Source: Sphingobacteriaceae bacterium
GTDB lineage: Bacteria; Bacillota; Sulfobacillia; Thermaerobacterales; RSA17
Direction: 5' to 3'
Assembly (NCBI GenBank): GCA_035303785.1
Contig: DATGRI010000021.1
Coordinates: forward strand, 1-34,450
Length of the DNA: 34,450 bases
The notes below the pieces were generated by a model. It was not told the origin of the DNA, did not search any database, and saw nothing but the letters and a program-made list of their open reading frames with translations. Below are positions 24,587 through 32,822 of the stretch, in pieces; the stretch's first letter is position 1, and every line of letters starts with the position of its first letter. The translations under genes and the position numbers were made by a program.

Positions 24587-25966
24587 ATGGCCCCCGACGG
24601 CCAAGGCCGCCCCTATGTGGCGGTGCAGAATGGAAAAATAGTCGTGGGGCAGGGAAGCGGCATGGCCCAGTTGACCATACCGGCGGAACTGCCCCTTCGG
24701 GTGCTGGTGGACGGGGTAGCGCGGCAGGGAACGGTGGACCTGGCCGGCACGGAGACCATCGATGTGTATTTGCTGCCGCCCAAGGAAGGCCGCTGGTCCG
24801 TCACCGTGGACCCCGACGGGATGACCGCCTGGCTGGAGGTGGAGCCGGGCACCCGCTACGGGCTGCCGGATCAGGAGCCTGCCCAGCAGCTGACTCTGGC
24901 GGTGAAAACCTACCCCACCTTGCCTCCCGGTTTGACCGATGAAGCGGTCCGGGCCGCTCTGGCGGAGGCCGGTGTTGTAAAAGGAATCGATGAGAATGCC
25001 ATATTCAAAGGGGTTACGGCCCTGGTCCCCCAGCGGCTGGCGGTGGCGTCGGGCCAGCCGGCGGTGGACGGCCGGGACGGCCGGCTGGAAGTCTTGGTGG
25101 ACACCGGTGAAGAGCGGCCCTATGTGGTGCGGCCCGACGGCTCCATCGACTACCGGGACCGGGCCGACGTGCCCTCGGTGAGCGCCGGTACGCCTTTGGC
25201 CCTCATTCACCCGCCCACGCCCGGGCAAGGGGGCTGGGACCTTTTCGGCCGGGAGAAGCCGCCCCGGCCGGGCCTGCCCGTGGCGGTGGCCACCGGCCGG
25301 GGAGCCGTGGTGGAAGAGGGCCAAGGGGCCCGCTGGGTAAAGGCGGTCCGGGACGGCCGGCCCGTAATCCGCAGCCAGCGGCAGCGCCGGTGGTTTGCCG
25401 ATGTGCTGCCGGTGTATGATGTCCGGGGCGACGTGGACATGTCCACGGGCAACATTCGCTTCAACGGCGACGTGGTGGTCCGGGGGGATGTGACCGACGG
25501 CTTCTCCGTCCAGGCCGTCGGCAGCGTGACGGTTCACGGCTCCGTCTTCCAAGGCGAGATCGTCGCCGGAGGCGGCATCGTGGTCAAGGGAGCGGCCCTG
25601 GGCAGCCGGTTCACCGTCCAGGGGGCCGGGGCCGGGGTTGAAGTGGGCCGCCTGCACCACAGCCGGGTGGCATCGGCCGGCTACGTGAAGGTCGGTTCCC
25701 AGGGGGCCTATTTCTCCGACATCACCGCCCAAGGGGATGTACTGGTGGCGGGCGGCTTGGTGGGCGGCACCATCCGCAGCCACGGCCGCGTGGTGGACTT
25801 GGGGCAGGCCGGGTCCCGCATGGGGGCGGAAACATACATCGAAGTGCCCGCCCATGCCGTGGTGACCGCCCGGAAGGCCTATCCCGGCGTCAAGGTGCGC
25901 CTGGGCAAGCGGCTTTACGCCAACCAGCAGGAGCGGGGCCCGTGGATTGTGAAAGAGGATGAATGA
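24587..25966 (+). CDS. FapA-family protein (DUF342)
   Basis: The 459-residue protein belongs to the FapA/DUF342 family. It has an N-terminal beta-rich part and a C-terminal right-handed beta-helix of repeated short strands, such as DMSTGNIRFNGDVVVRGDV, FSVQAVGSVTVHGSVF and YVKVGSQGAYFSDITAQGDV. The HPPTPGQGGWDLFGREKPPRPG segment with VY-DVRGDVD is typical. Family members are linked to flagella, polar localisation or bactofilin-like scaffolds, but no flagellar gene is in the window. AAGGAG at 24569-24574 lies upstream. It probably works with the preceding TPR protein. Confidence 0.82.
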   Translation: MAPDGQGRPYVAVQNGKIVVGQGSGMAQLTIPAELPLRVLVDGVARQGTVDLAGTETIDVYLLPPKEGRWSVTVDPDGMTAWLEVEPGTRYGLPDQEPAQQLTLAVKTYPTLPPGLTDEAVRAALAEAGVVKGIDENAIFKGVTALVPQRLAVASGQPAVDGRDGRLEVLVDTGEERPYVVRPDGSIDYRDRADVPSVSAGTPLALIHPPTPGQGGWDLFGREKPPRPGLPVAVATGRGAVVEEGQGARWVKAVRDGRPVIRSQRQRRWFADVLPVYDVRGDVDMSTGNIRFNGDVVVRGDVTDGFSVQAVGSVTVHGSVFQGEIVAGGGIVVKGAALGSRFTVQGAGAGVEVGRLHHSRVASAGYVKVGSQGAYFSDITAQGDVLVAGGLVGGTIRSHGRVVDLGQAGSRMGAETYIEVPAHAVVTARKAYPGVKVRLGKRLYANQQERGPWIVKEDE

Positions 25967-25975
25967 CCCCTGGGC

Positions 25976-25992
25976 CGGGGGCGGCCTTTGGG
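25976..25992 (+). terminator. Short hairpin after the FapA-like gene
   Basis: GGCCG, loop GGGG and CGGCC (25976-25989) are followed by TTT, ten bases after the stop. The stem is strong but the T run is short, so the call is tentative. Confidence 0.4.
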
Positions 25993-26047
25993 GTATTCTG
26001 ATGCGTGAGGGGTTGCGCCCCCGCAGTACCTTTGGAGGAGGATTTAC

Positions 26048-26248
26048 GTGGAAGGCTGGACCAAGATTCTCGTTTACTTCGGTACCGCCGGTTTGGGCGG
26101 CTTGCTCCTCTTGATCGGTATGGCCGCGGTTATCGACGGCCGGTTCATGTCCCGGAAGCTGGGTATGATTTTGCTGGGCTTGGGCACCGCCCTGGTCATC
26201 ATGTTCGGTGAGCCCAACCTGCTGACCCAGCTGCTCAACCAGTTTTAA
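26048..26248 (+). CDS. Small two-helix membrane protein, unknown function
   Basis: The 66-residue product has two hydrophobic helices (about residues 7-29 and 37-54) joined by a short basic loop (DGRFMSRK). GGAGGAGG at 26034-26041 lies six bases before the GTG start, so translation is well supported. I recognise no family. It is flanked by the FapA-like gene and a methyltransferase-like gene with 20-80 bases between. Confidence 0.75.
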   Translation: MEGWTKILVYFGTAGLGGLLLLIGMAAVIDGRFMSRKLGMILLGLGTALVIMFGEPNLLTQLLNQF

Positions 26249-26268
26249 CTTACGGGGGTCGACTCCCT

Positions 26269-27096
26269 TTGCCTTCTTCCTTGGACGCGGAGCACTTGGC
26301 TGCGCGTCTTTATGATGCCTTTCATCCCGACCCGGAGCCCGAAGCGGAATTCTGGCTTAGCTGGCTTCCCGGGAACGGGGAGCCGGCGGGCGGGACGCCG
26401 GCGGCCAAGGATATCCTGGTCCTGCCGGCCCGCACCGGCGAATTGGCGGCGGCCATGGCCCGCCGGGGCCACCGGGTATGGGCGGTGGACACCGCCGCCG
26501 TCATGCTGAGGGAAGGCGCCCGCCGCTGGCTGGACCATGCCGGACCGGACCGCCTGCACCTGGTGCCCGGGGAGTTGTCCCGCCTGCAACTGGATCGAAC
26601 CTTCGACTTCGCCTGCATGCCCCGGGACGGCTTGAACTTCCAGGAAGGCTCCACCGCTATGCGCAATACGGCGGCCGGCATTCTGGCCCACCTGCGGCCG
26701 GGCGGTGGGCTGGCGGCCCAAATCCAGGCGCCCCCGCCCCCGGGTACGCCCCGGGGGCCCATCGGCAGCACCGAGCCCACCGGCCCCCAGCGGCCCCATT
26801 TGATGCCCGCCGGCTGGCAGGCCGTCCGGGCCGTGGAAGAGCGGTGGGACGGCAAGCAGCGGGTCCGCCGGGTCAGCATCTACCGGGTGGCGGTGGACGG
26901 CGGCCAGCCGGTGGAAGTGCGCCACGTGGAGGAATTGTGCCGGCCCACCTTGGCGGATGTCCAAGGCATCATGCAGGACGTAGGTTTTGTGGACGTGGAG
27001 ATCCGGCAGGCCGGCGGCGGGTCCATGGTGCTCCTGGCCCGGCGTCCCGGCAGCGGCGCAGCGGGCCGGCCGGCGGGGGGAGACGGCGGGCGGTGA
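26269..27096 (+). CDS. SAM-dependent methyltransferase-like protein, degenerate
   Basis: The 275-residue product resembles class I methyltransferases: ILVLPARTGELAAAMARRGHRVWAVD lies where motif I is expected, and a late PTLADVQGIMQDVGFVDVEI matches the family's C-terminal strand. The glycine loop, normally a GCG-type sequence, reads PAR, so SAM binding may be weakened or lost. A Pro/Gly-rich loop (about 155-175) and a Gly-rich C-terminal tail are unusual. TTG at 26269 follows GGGGGT at 26254-26259. The stop overlaps the next gene's GTG (GTGA), indicating translational coupling with folP. Confidence 0.7.
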   Translation: MPSSLDAEHLAARLYDAFHPDPEPEAEFWLSWLPGNGEPAGGTPAAKDILVLPARTGELAAAMARRGHRVWAVDTAAVMLREGARRWLDHAGPDRLHLVPGELSRLQLDRTFDFACMPRDGLNFQEGSTAMRNTAAGILAHLRPGGGLAAQIQAPPPPGTPRGPIGSTEPTGPQRPHLMPAGWQAVRAVEERWDGKQRVRRVSIYRVAVDGGQPVEVRHVEELCRPTLADVQGIMQDVGFVDVEIRQAGGGSMVLLARRPGSGAAGRPAGGDGGR

Positions 27097-28031
27097 CTTG
27101 GGTCTGGGGCCGTTGGTACCGCCAGCCCCGGCCGGTGGTGGACTACCGGGGCCGCAGCCTGGCCTACGGCGACGCCACCCACGTCATGGGCATCCTCAAC
27201 GTGACCCCCGATTCCTTCTCCGACGGCGGCCTGTACATGGATGTTGACGCGGCGGTGGCCCGGGCCCGGGCCATGGTGGAGCAGGGAGCCGCCGTCATCG
27301 ACGTGGGGGCCGAAAGCGCCAACGTGGCCGCCTCCCGACCCCGCCTGGAAGAAGAACTGGGCCGGCTGCTGCCCGTCATCCAAGCCCTGGTGGAATTGCC
27401 CGTCCTCATTTCCGTAGACACCTACAAGGCCGACGTGGCCGAAGCAGTATTGGCAGCCGGCGCCCACATCATCAACGACATCAGCGGCCTGCGGGCCGAT
27501 CCCCGCATGGCCGGCGTCGTGGCCCGCTACGAAGCCGGCGTGGTCATCATGCACAGTCTGGGCACGCCCCCCGATTTGTCCCGGGATCCCCACTACGTTG
27601 ACGTGGTTAAAGAAGTAAAGGAAGCCCTGGCCCAAGCCGCTGAAAAAGCCGTGGCGGCCGGGGTGGCGCCCCAGCGCATCATCGTGGATCCCGGCATCGG
27701 GGTGGGCAAGCGCACGGAGCACAACCTGGAGCTGCTGCGCAGCCTGGGGGAGTTGAAGATGCTGGGCTATCCCGTGCTGCTGGGGGCCTCCCGTACTTCC
27801 GTCATCGGCAACGTTTTGTCGGCGCCCATCCATGAGCGGGATGTGGGCACCCTGGCCACCACCGCCCTGGCCGTCGCCCAAGGGGTGGATATGGTGCGGG
27901 TGCATGAGGTGGAGGCCAACGTCCAGGTGGCCCGCATGGCCGACGCCGTGGTCCGGGGCATGGACCCGCCCCCGGGGGGTTGGCCCTTCGACGAGGTGAC
28001 GGGGGAGCGCCGCTCCCCGCAGGGCGGGTAG
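27093..28031 (+). CDS. folP: Dihydropteroate synthase-like protein
   Basis: DHPS joins p-aminobenzoate and a pterin diphosphate in folate synthesis. The 312-residue TIM-barrel protein has MGILNVTPDSFSDGG (32-46), SVDTYK (107-112), NDISG (128-132), DPGIGVGK (199-206) and RVHEV (269-273). Several usual residues differ. The loop GGESTRPG reads AESANVAA (73-80), losing the conserved Thr-Arg. The GSRKS segment reads GASRTS (231-236), losing the pterin lysine. MHMRGTP reads MHSLGTP. The GTG at 27093 overlaps the stop of the methyltransferase gene. It could be a diverged DHPS or a paralog with another substrate. The symbol is given on family grounds only. Confidence 0.75.
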   Translation: MTWVWGRWYRQPRPVVDYRGRSLAYGDATHVMGILNVTPDSFSDGGLYMDVDAAVARARAMVEQGAAVIDVGAESANVAASRPRLEEELGRLLPVIQALVELPVLISVDTYKADVAEAVLAAGAHIINDISGLRADPRMAGVVARYEAGVVIMHSLGTPPDLSRDPHYVDVVKEVKEALAQAAEKAVAAGVAPQRIIVDPGIGVGKRTEHNLELLRSLGELKMLGYPVLLGASRTSVIGNVLSAPIHERDVGTLATTALAVAQGVDMVRVHEVEANVQVARMADAVVRGMDPPPGGWPFDEVTGERRSPQGG

Positions 28032-28051
28032 TACGGGTAGGACGAGGCCGG

Positions 28052-28828
28052 TTAGGCGACCCCGCCCCGCACCCGGTAGCGCAGGAACAGTTCCCCTGTG
28101 GGCTGATAAAAGTAAGCCGTCCGCAGTTCCAATTGGGGCAGGGGGTCCAAGGTGACGGGGCCGTCCACCATGGTCAGATCGTCCCGGTTGCCGCCCACCT
28201 TGGGCGCCACGGTCCAGAAGATCTCATCCAGCAGCCCGTGCTTGAGAAACCAGTAGTTCAGGTAGGGGCCGCCCTCCGACAGCAGGTGGGTGATGCCGTG
28301 CTCCCGCCGCAGCACCGCCATGGCGGCGGGCAGGTCCATGGGGTCGCCGTCCACGGTGACGATGTGGGCTGCCTGGGCCAAAGCCTCCCGCCGCTCCGCC
28401 TTCAGGTCTTTGGCAGTAATGATGATGGGCCGGTGGGCCGCCTCTTGGAACACCGGCGCCGTCAAGGGCAAATCCCCCGATTGGCTGACGATGACCACCT
28501 TGGGCTGGTCGGGCCGGCCGGCGGCCCGGCGGGCGGCGGCTTCTTCCTCGCCTACCAGCGGGTAGCGGCCGTGGGAGCGCACGGTGCCGGCGCCCCGGAG
28601 GACGGCGTCCACCGGCGCCCGCAGCTTAATCATCAGCCGGTGGTCCATATCGCTGCCGATCTCGTTCACCCGGTGGCCGTCCAAGGTGGTCTTGCCGTCC
28701 ACCGTGGTCACCATGTTCAGAATGGTGTAGGGACGGTGGGGCGGCGGCGGGGGCAGATCCAGGCGGTCGTAAATGCCGGCCTCCACCGGCCCCGCGGGAG
28801 CCGGGTACAACTGCAGCATCCCTGCCAC
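28052..28828 (-). CDS. RibD C-terminal-domain reductase (dihydrofolate reductase-like fold)
   Basis: The 258-residue protein has the RibD-C fold of 5-amino-6-(5-phosphoribosylamino)uracil reductases. It includes ILNMVTTVDGKTTLDGHR near residue 38, the NADPH region PKVVIVSQSGDLPL, and LLSEGGPYLNYWFLKHGLLDEIFWTVAPKVGG. Stand-alone RibD-C proteins act in riboflavin synthesis or in other pterin/flavin reductions. The RibD deaminase domain is absent. The GTG at 28828 is about seven bases after AAGGAGG, which overlaps the end of the upstream gene; the ATG at 28819 is an alternative. It is convergent with folP (20 bases between stops). Confidence 0.82.
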   Translation of the reverse strand: MAGMLQLYPAPAGPVEAGIYDRLDLPPPPPHRPYTILNMVTTVDGKTTLDGHRVNEIGSDMDHRLMIKLRAPVDAVLRGAGTVRSHGRYPLVGEEEAAARRAAGRPDQPKVVIVSQSGDLPLTAPVFQEAAHRPIIITAKDLKAERREALAQAAHIVTVDGDPMDLPAAMAVLRREHGITHLLSEGGPYLNYWFLKHGLLDEIFWTVAPKVGGNRDDLTMVDGPVTLDPLPQLELRTAYFYQPTGELFLRYRVRGGVA

Positions 28829-28842
28829 CGGCGTCCCTCCTT

Positions 28843-29244
28843 CTAGCCGTCCTGGGGGCGGCGGAACAACAGCCACGCTTCCAGCAAAGTCGAGCCCAGG
28901 CGCACTTCGATGCGGTCGGTCACTTCCACCCCGGCAGATTGTTCCCACCGGGCCACCTGGTCATCCAGGGGCTGCACGGAGGGGCTTGCACCGGGCCCGG
29001 CGGGCGGCGGGAGAAAAGCTTTCACTTGATACCGGTGCCCGGCTTCAGGGTCGCCGGTTTCCGCGTAGGCAAAGGTGATGGCGGTGACCGTCTCCGGCCC
29101 CCCCAAGGGAGTCCCCGGCCCCGTCTCCCAACTCCACCGCAAGGCGGTGAAGCGCCGGCGGGAAAGCCACTGGTTGATCTCGTTCTCCAGGCGCTTTCCT
29201 GCTGTGGCCGGGCGCATGGTCTGGATTTGCCGGTCAAAGCGCAT
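28843..29244 (-). CDS. Hypothetical protein of about 133 residues
   Basis: I do not recognise a family. The product begins MRFDRQIQTMRPATAGKRLENEINQWL, which looks helical. The later part is beta-rich (TVTAITFAYAE, GHRYQVKAFLPP, RIEVRLGSTLLEAWLLFR). No signal peptide or membrane helix is present. The start is uncertain: ATG at 29244 has a poorly placed binding site, TTG at 29253 has GGGGGCGG six bases upstream, and ATG at 29268 has none. Its stop lies 14 bases before the RibD-C gene, whose ribosome binding site overlaps it, so the two form an operon. Confidence 0.6.
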   Translation of the reverse strand: MRFDRQIQTMRPATAGKRLENEINQWLSRRRFTALRWSWETGPGTPLGGPETVTAITFAYAETGDPEAGHRYQVKAFLPPPAGPGASPSVQPLDDQVARWEQSAGVEVTDRIEVRLGSTLLEAWLLFRRPQDG

Positions 29245-29350
29245 TTCCGACAAGAGTGCCGCCCCCATCAAAGCAAAAGGGGCGAGGACTGTTGCAGCCC
29301 CCGCCCCTGTGCAGACCTTTTCACAAGCACCGCTATGAAGCGGAAGGTCA

Positions 29351-29758
29351 TTACCTGGCCGTGACGGTGCCCTCCATGCCCGCCTCCCGGTGGCCGGGAA
29401 CGGTGCAGTAGAAGGGATAGGTGCCGGCCTCCTCAAAGGTCACCTCGAAGGTGGCGGTATCGCCGGCAGACACCAGGTCGCTGACCTGATCCAGGTCGTC
29501 AAAGGCCATGTCGTGCTCCAGGCTGCCTTCGTTCTTCAGGACGAAGGTGATAGGCTTGCCTACGGGCACTTCAATGTTGTTGGGCGTGAAGGAGTACTCC
29601 TGCAGGACAACCTCGATCTCGCCATCGGCTACGGTGCCGCCGCCGTTGTCGCTGGTACCGCCGCCGCCACCGCCGCCACCGCAGGCGGCCAGGACCACCA
29701 GGGCCAGGAGCATTACGGCGGCCAGGCCTACCCGCTGCAAACCGCGCAGCTTAATCAC
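29351..29758 (-). CDS. Blue copper (cupredoxin) lipoprotein
   Basis: This is a small electron-transfer protein anchored outside the membrane. The 135-residue precursor has a lipoprotein signal ending VVLAAC (C26), a run of eight glycines as linker, and a cupredoxin domain. The type 1 copper ligands are visible: H82 (EHDMAF), C118, H123 and M128 in YCTVPGHREAGM. The GTG at 29758 follows GGGAGGG with an eight-base gap. The gene is divergent from doxX. It may donate or accept electrons in a respiratory chain with the Complex I and heme O genes of the window, but this is inference. Confidence 0.88.
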   Translation of the reverse strand: MIKLRGLQRVGLAAVMLLALVVLAACGGGGGGGGTSDNGGGTVADGEIEVVLQEYSFTPNNIEVPVGKPITFVLKNEGSLEHDMAFDDLDQVSDLVSAGDTATFEVTFEEAGTYPFYCTVPGHREAGMEGTVTAR

Positions 29759-29971
29759 CAAAATTTCCCTCCCGGATGGAATTGTGGTGGAGCTGTTCCG
29801 GCGGGCCGGGGCTGGGCCCCGGCGAACACCCTCCGTACAGCCCACCTCCTAATATTAGCGGAGGCCCAAGGGCCTCACAATCCCAGACTCGGTAATTCGC
29901 CCACGGCAGAAAATACCCTGCAGGAAATTCCGAACTGGCCGGGGGCAAACTTTGGGGGGAGGTGGTCCCCC

Positions 29972-30547
29972 ATGGCGAGGGATTCCTTTACCACGCCCTT
30001 CAAGGAGCCCCCTTGGGTCAGGTTCCTGGTGGCCGACACCCGTTCGGCGCCCTTGTGGTTCGTGCTCCGCATATGGCTGGGCTGGCAGTGGCTCACCGCC
30101 GGGCTGGGCAAGGTGGGCAGGCCCGGCTGGACCGGTGCCGACGCCGGCGCCGCCGTCCGCAGCTTCTTGAACGCCGCCCTGCTGCGGGCCCAGGGGCCCA
30201 GGCCCGACGTCCAGCCCTGGTACGCCTTCTTTTTGGAGCAGGTGGCCCTGCCCAACGCCCGGCTCTTCGCCTACCTGGTGGCCTACGGGGAGCTGCTGGT
30301 GGGCATCGCCTTGATCTTGGGCCTGCTGACGGGCATCGCCGCCTTCGTGGGCAGCTTCATCAACATGTCCTTTCTGCTGGCCGGCACCGTCAGCACCAAT
30401 CCCATCCTGTTCGCCGTGGCCACCTGGCTGGTCCTGGCCTGGCGGGTGGCGGGCTGGTACGGCTTGGACCGTTGGGCCCTGCCCGCCCTGGGCACCCCTT
30501 GGGATCCCGGCTCCTTGTTCTTGAAGGAGGAAGTGCGGCGGGACTGA
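29972..30547 (+). CDS. DoxX-family membrane protein
   Basis: The 191-residue protein has four or five helices with the DoxX/DoxD pattern: RSAPLWFVLRIWLGWQWLTAGLGKVGRPGW, then LVAYGELLVGIALILGLLTGIAAFVGSFINMSFLLAGTVSTNPILF. DoxD is the small subunit of thiosulfate:quinone oxidoreductase in archaea, but most DoxX relatives have no proven role. The ATG at 29972 has GGGAGGT at 29957-29963. Upstream, 213 bases separate it from the divergent cupredoxin gene, room for two promoters, though I see no clear boxes. Confidence 0.85.
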   Translation: MARDSFTTPFKEPPWVRFLVADTRSAPLWFVLRIWLGWQWLTAGLGKVGRPGWTGADAGAAVRSFLNAALLRAQGPRPDVQPWYAFFLEQVALPNARLFAYLVAYGELLVGIALILGLLTGIAAFVGSFINMSFLLAGTVSTNPILFAVATWLVLAWRVAGWYGLDRWALPALGTPWDPGSLFLKEEVRRD

Positions 30548-30700
30548 GGGCGGCTCCGGCTCCAAGGACGCTGTCCCATGCAGGGGGCGGCTCCCAGTGA
30601 CAAATTGATTACAAATGGTTCCGGCGGCCCCTTTCCTGGAACACCACGCCTTTCCTTGGCGACATAATGGTGGCAATCCAGGGGAGGGGTTTGGTTTTAT

Positions 30701-32812
30701 ATGGGATTTCACATGCGGATGATAAAGAAATTTCTGGCCGGCGTAATGGCAGCCGCCGCCCTTTGGCCCGCCGGCCCGGCCATGGCGGCCACAGCCCCCG
30801 TCAACTTGGTCATCGACGGCATTGGGGTGACATCGGATCCGGCGCCCTTCATCCAGCAAAATCGGACTTTGGTGCCCCTGCGGGTCGTGTTCGAGCGGCT
30901 GGGCGCGGAAGTGGACTGGGATGAGGCCACCCGCACCGTCACCGCCCGGCGGGGAGACCGGTGGGTGAGCCTCCGGGTGGACGACACCCGGGCCTGCCTG
31001 TCGGAGGATTGCAGCAGGACCACCACCTTGGACGTGCCGGCCCGCATAGTGGACGACCGCACCTTCGTGCCGGTGCGTTTCGTGGCCGAGACTTTGGGCG
31101 CTTTCGTCGATTGGAACCCCGCCACCCGCACCGCCATCATCAACGGCGACGGCAGCCCCATTCCCGCCGGCTCCGGCGCCGTCACCATCGCCACGGTGCA
31201 GCCCGGTCAAACCATTACCGGGGCCACCAACCTGCAGGTGCAGGTGGCCGACGGCAATCTGGCGGCCCAGGCCCGGGAAGTGCGCTTCTTCCTAGTGCGG
31301 CCTGAGACCGGCCGGGGACCCGTGGTGGCCCGGGGCGGTAGTCTGAACGCCTCCTACCATTGGCTGCCGGATCCGGCGGAATCCGGCCAGCGCATCTTGT
31401 TTGCCGGCTTGTACGACGCCCAGGGCCGCTTCCTGGACGGCGGTTCGGTGCCGGTCAACATGGCGGTGGCGCCGGCGGTCAGCCTGGCGGGAGTGCCCGC
31501 GGGCGGGCAAATCGCCAGCGCCGTGGAGTTGACGGCCCATGTGAATTTCCGGGCCACCCACGTGACCTACGAGTTGATCCCCGCCGGCGGCGGCCCGGCG
31601 ACGGCCATCGCCGATGCCGATCCCTACGGGCCTTTCTCCTGGACGCCCCAGGTGGGCCATAACGGCGCCTGGTCCTTGCGGGCCGTGGCCCACGACCGCC
31701 TGGGGCGCAGCTACCCCTCCCCGGCAGTGCCCGTCTCCATAGCGGTGGAACCCCGGGTGTCCCTGACGGGGGTGGCGGCGGGCAGCACTGTGCAGCGCCC
31801 GGTTACCTTGGGCGCCGCTGCCAACTTCCCCGTCCAGGAAGTGCGCTATGTGCTACGGAACCCCGCCACCGGCGGGGAAGAGGTGCTGGCGGCCTACGGT
31901 AGTGCATCCCAGCACCGGTGGCTGCCCCATCCCGGCCAAAACGGCTCCCGGGAGCTGGTGGCGGTGGTGGTCGACACCGCCGGCAACACCTTCCGCAGCC
32001 CCGGGGTGCCGGTGACCATCAACGCGGCACCCTCGGTGTTCATTGAAACCGTCGGGCCCCAGCAGGTGCTGGCGGGTACCGTGGACCTACGGGCCATGGC
32101 CAACGTCCCCTTGACGGGCATCTCCTACCGGCTCGTGGGCCCATCGGGCGCGCAGCGGGTCTTGACGGGCGGGGCCGACGCCCTGGCCACCTACAAGTGG
32201 ACGCCCGCCGCCGGCGACGGGGGCCAATGGCAGCTGCAGGCCGTGGCCACCACCGCCGACGGAGCCACCTTGACCAGCGAAGCCTTGCCCGTAAGGGTCC
32301 ACACCGGCCGGCTGTACTCGGCCCAGCCGGTCATAGCCAAGGATCAGTTCAAGGATTTTGCCGCCGCCCTGGCGGGCCCCAGCCAGGCCCGCACCGGCAT
32401 GTCGGCGGCGGTGCAGGTGGCCCAGGCCATCTTGGAGACGGGCTGGGGCCAGAGTTCCCCGGTGGACAAGTATACCGGGCAGGCGTCCAACAACTTGTTC
32501 GGCATCAAGGGGGAAGGGCCGGCGGGTTCGGTCATTTCCAACACATGGGAAGAGTATCATGGGGTGGTGTTCCGGGTGGATGCGGCTTTCCGGGCCTACC
32601 ACAGCCTGCAGCAAAGCTGGGACGACCACAAGAGCCTGCTCCTGACCAGGCCCCGGTACGAACAATTCCGGGCCGTGATGCACGACGGCATCCAGGGAGC
32701 CTGGGCGCTGCGCCGGGCCGGCTACGCCACCGACTCCCAGTATCCCGTCAAGCTCATCAACTTGATGAAGCAGCACAACCTCTTCGATTTGGAGGTAGTG
32801 CCGCCCCTGTAA
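30701..32812 (+). CDS. Secreted cell-wall glucosaminidase with copper-amine-oxidase N domain and Ig-like repeats
   Basis: The 703-residue protein is exported by a signal peptide (MIKKFLAGVMAAAALWPAGPAMA, cleavage near 29). Next comes a copper-amine-oxidase N-like domain, a common wall-binding module in spore-forming clostridia (two copies of a TLVPLRVVFERLGAEVDWD-like unit, residues about 30-150). Four related beta-rich repeats of about 95 residues start near 160, 255, 349 and 443. The C-terminal domain (about 542-703) is of the glucosaminidase/FlgJ type with AILETGWGQS, where E579 is the likely catalytic residue. It presumably cuts peptidoglycan glycan strands. GGGGAGGGG lies about 11 bases before the ATG. 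Confidence 0.85.
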   Translation: MGFHMRMIKKFLAGVMAAAALWPAGPAMAATAPVNLVIDGIGVTSDPAPFIQQNRTLVPLRVVFERLGAEVDWDEATRTVTARRGDRWVSLRVDDTRACLSEDCSRTTTLDVPARIVDDRTFVPVRFVAETLGAFVDWNPATRTAIINGDGSPIPAGSGAVTIATVQPGQTITGATNLQVQVADGNLAAQAREVRFFLVRPETGRGPVVARGGSLNASYHWLPDPAESGQRILFAGLYDAQGRFLDGGSVPVNMAVAPAVSLAGVPAGGQIASAVELTAHVNFRATHVTYELIPAGGGPATAIADADPYGPFSWTPQVGHNGAWSLRAVAHDRLGRSYPSPAVPVSIAVEPRVSLTGVAAGSTVQRPVTLGAAANFPVQEVRYVLRNPATGGEEVLAAYGSASQHRWLPHPGQNGSRELVAVVVDTAGNTFRSPGVPVTINAAPSVFIETVGPQQVLAGTVDLRAMANVPLTGISYRLVGPSGAQRVLTGGADALATYKWTPAAGDGGQWQLQAVATTADGATLTSEALPVRVHTGRLYSAQPVIAKDQFKDFAAALAGPSQARTGMSAAVQVAQAILETGWGQSSPVDKYTGQASNNLFGIKGEGPAGSVISNTWEEYHGVVFRVDAAFRAYHSLQQSWDDHKSLLLTRPRYEQFRAVMHDGIQGAWALRRAGYATDSQYPVKLINLMKQHNLFDLEVVPPL

Positions 32813-32822
32813 ATTCGGGGCT

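Noticed and set aside
26478-27092. Upstream extension of the folP-like frame
   Set aside because: The in-frame residues before the GTG at 27093 overlap the methyltransferase gene in another frame and match nothing; DHPS homology starts soon after 27093.
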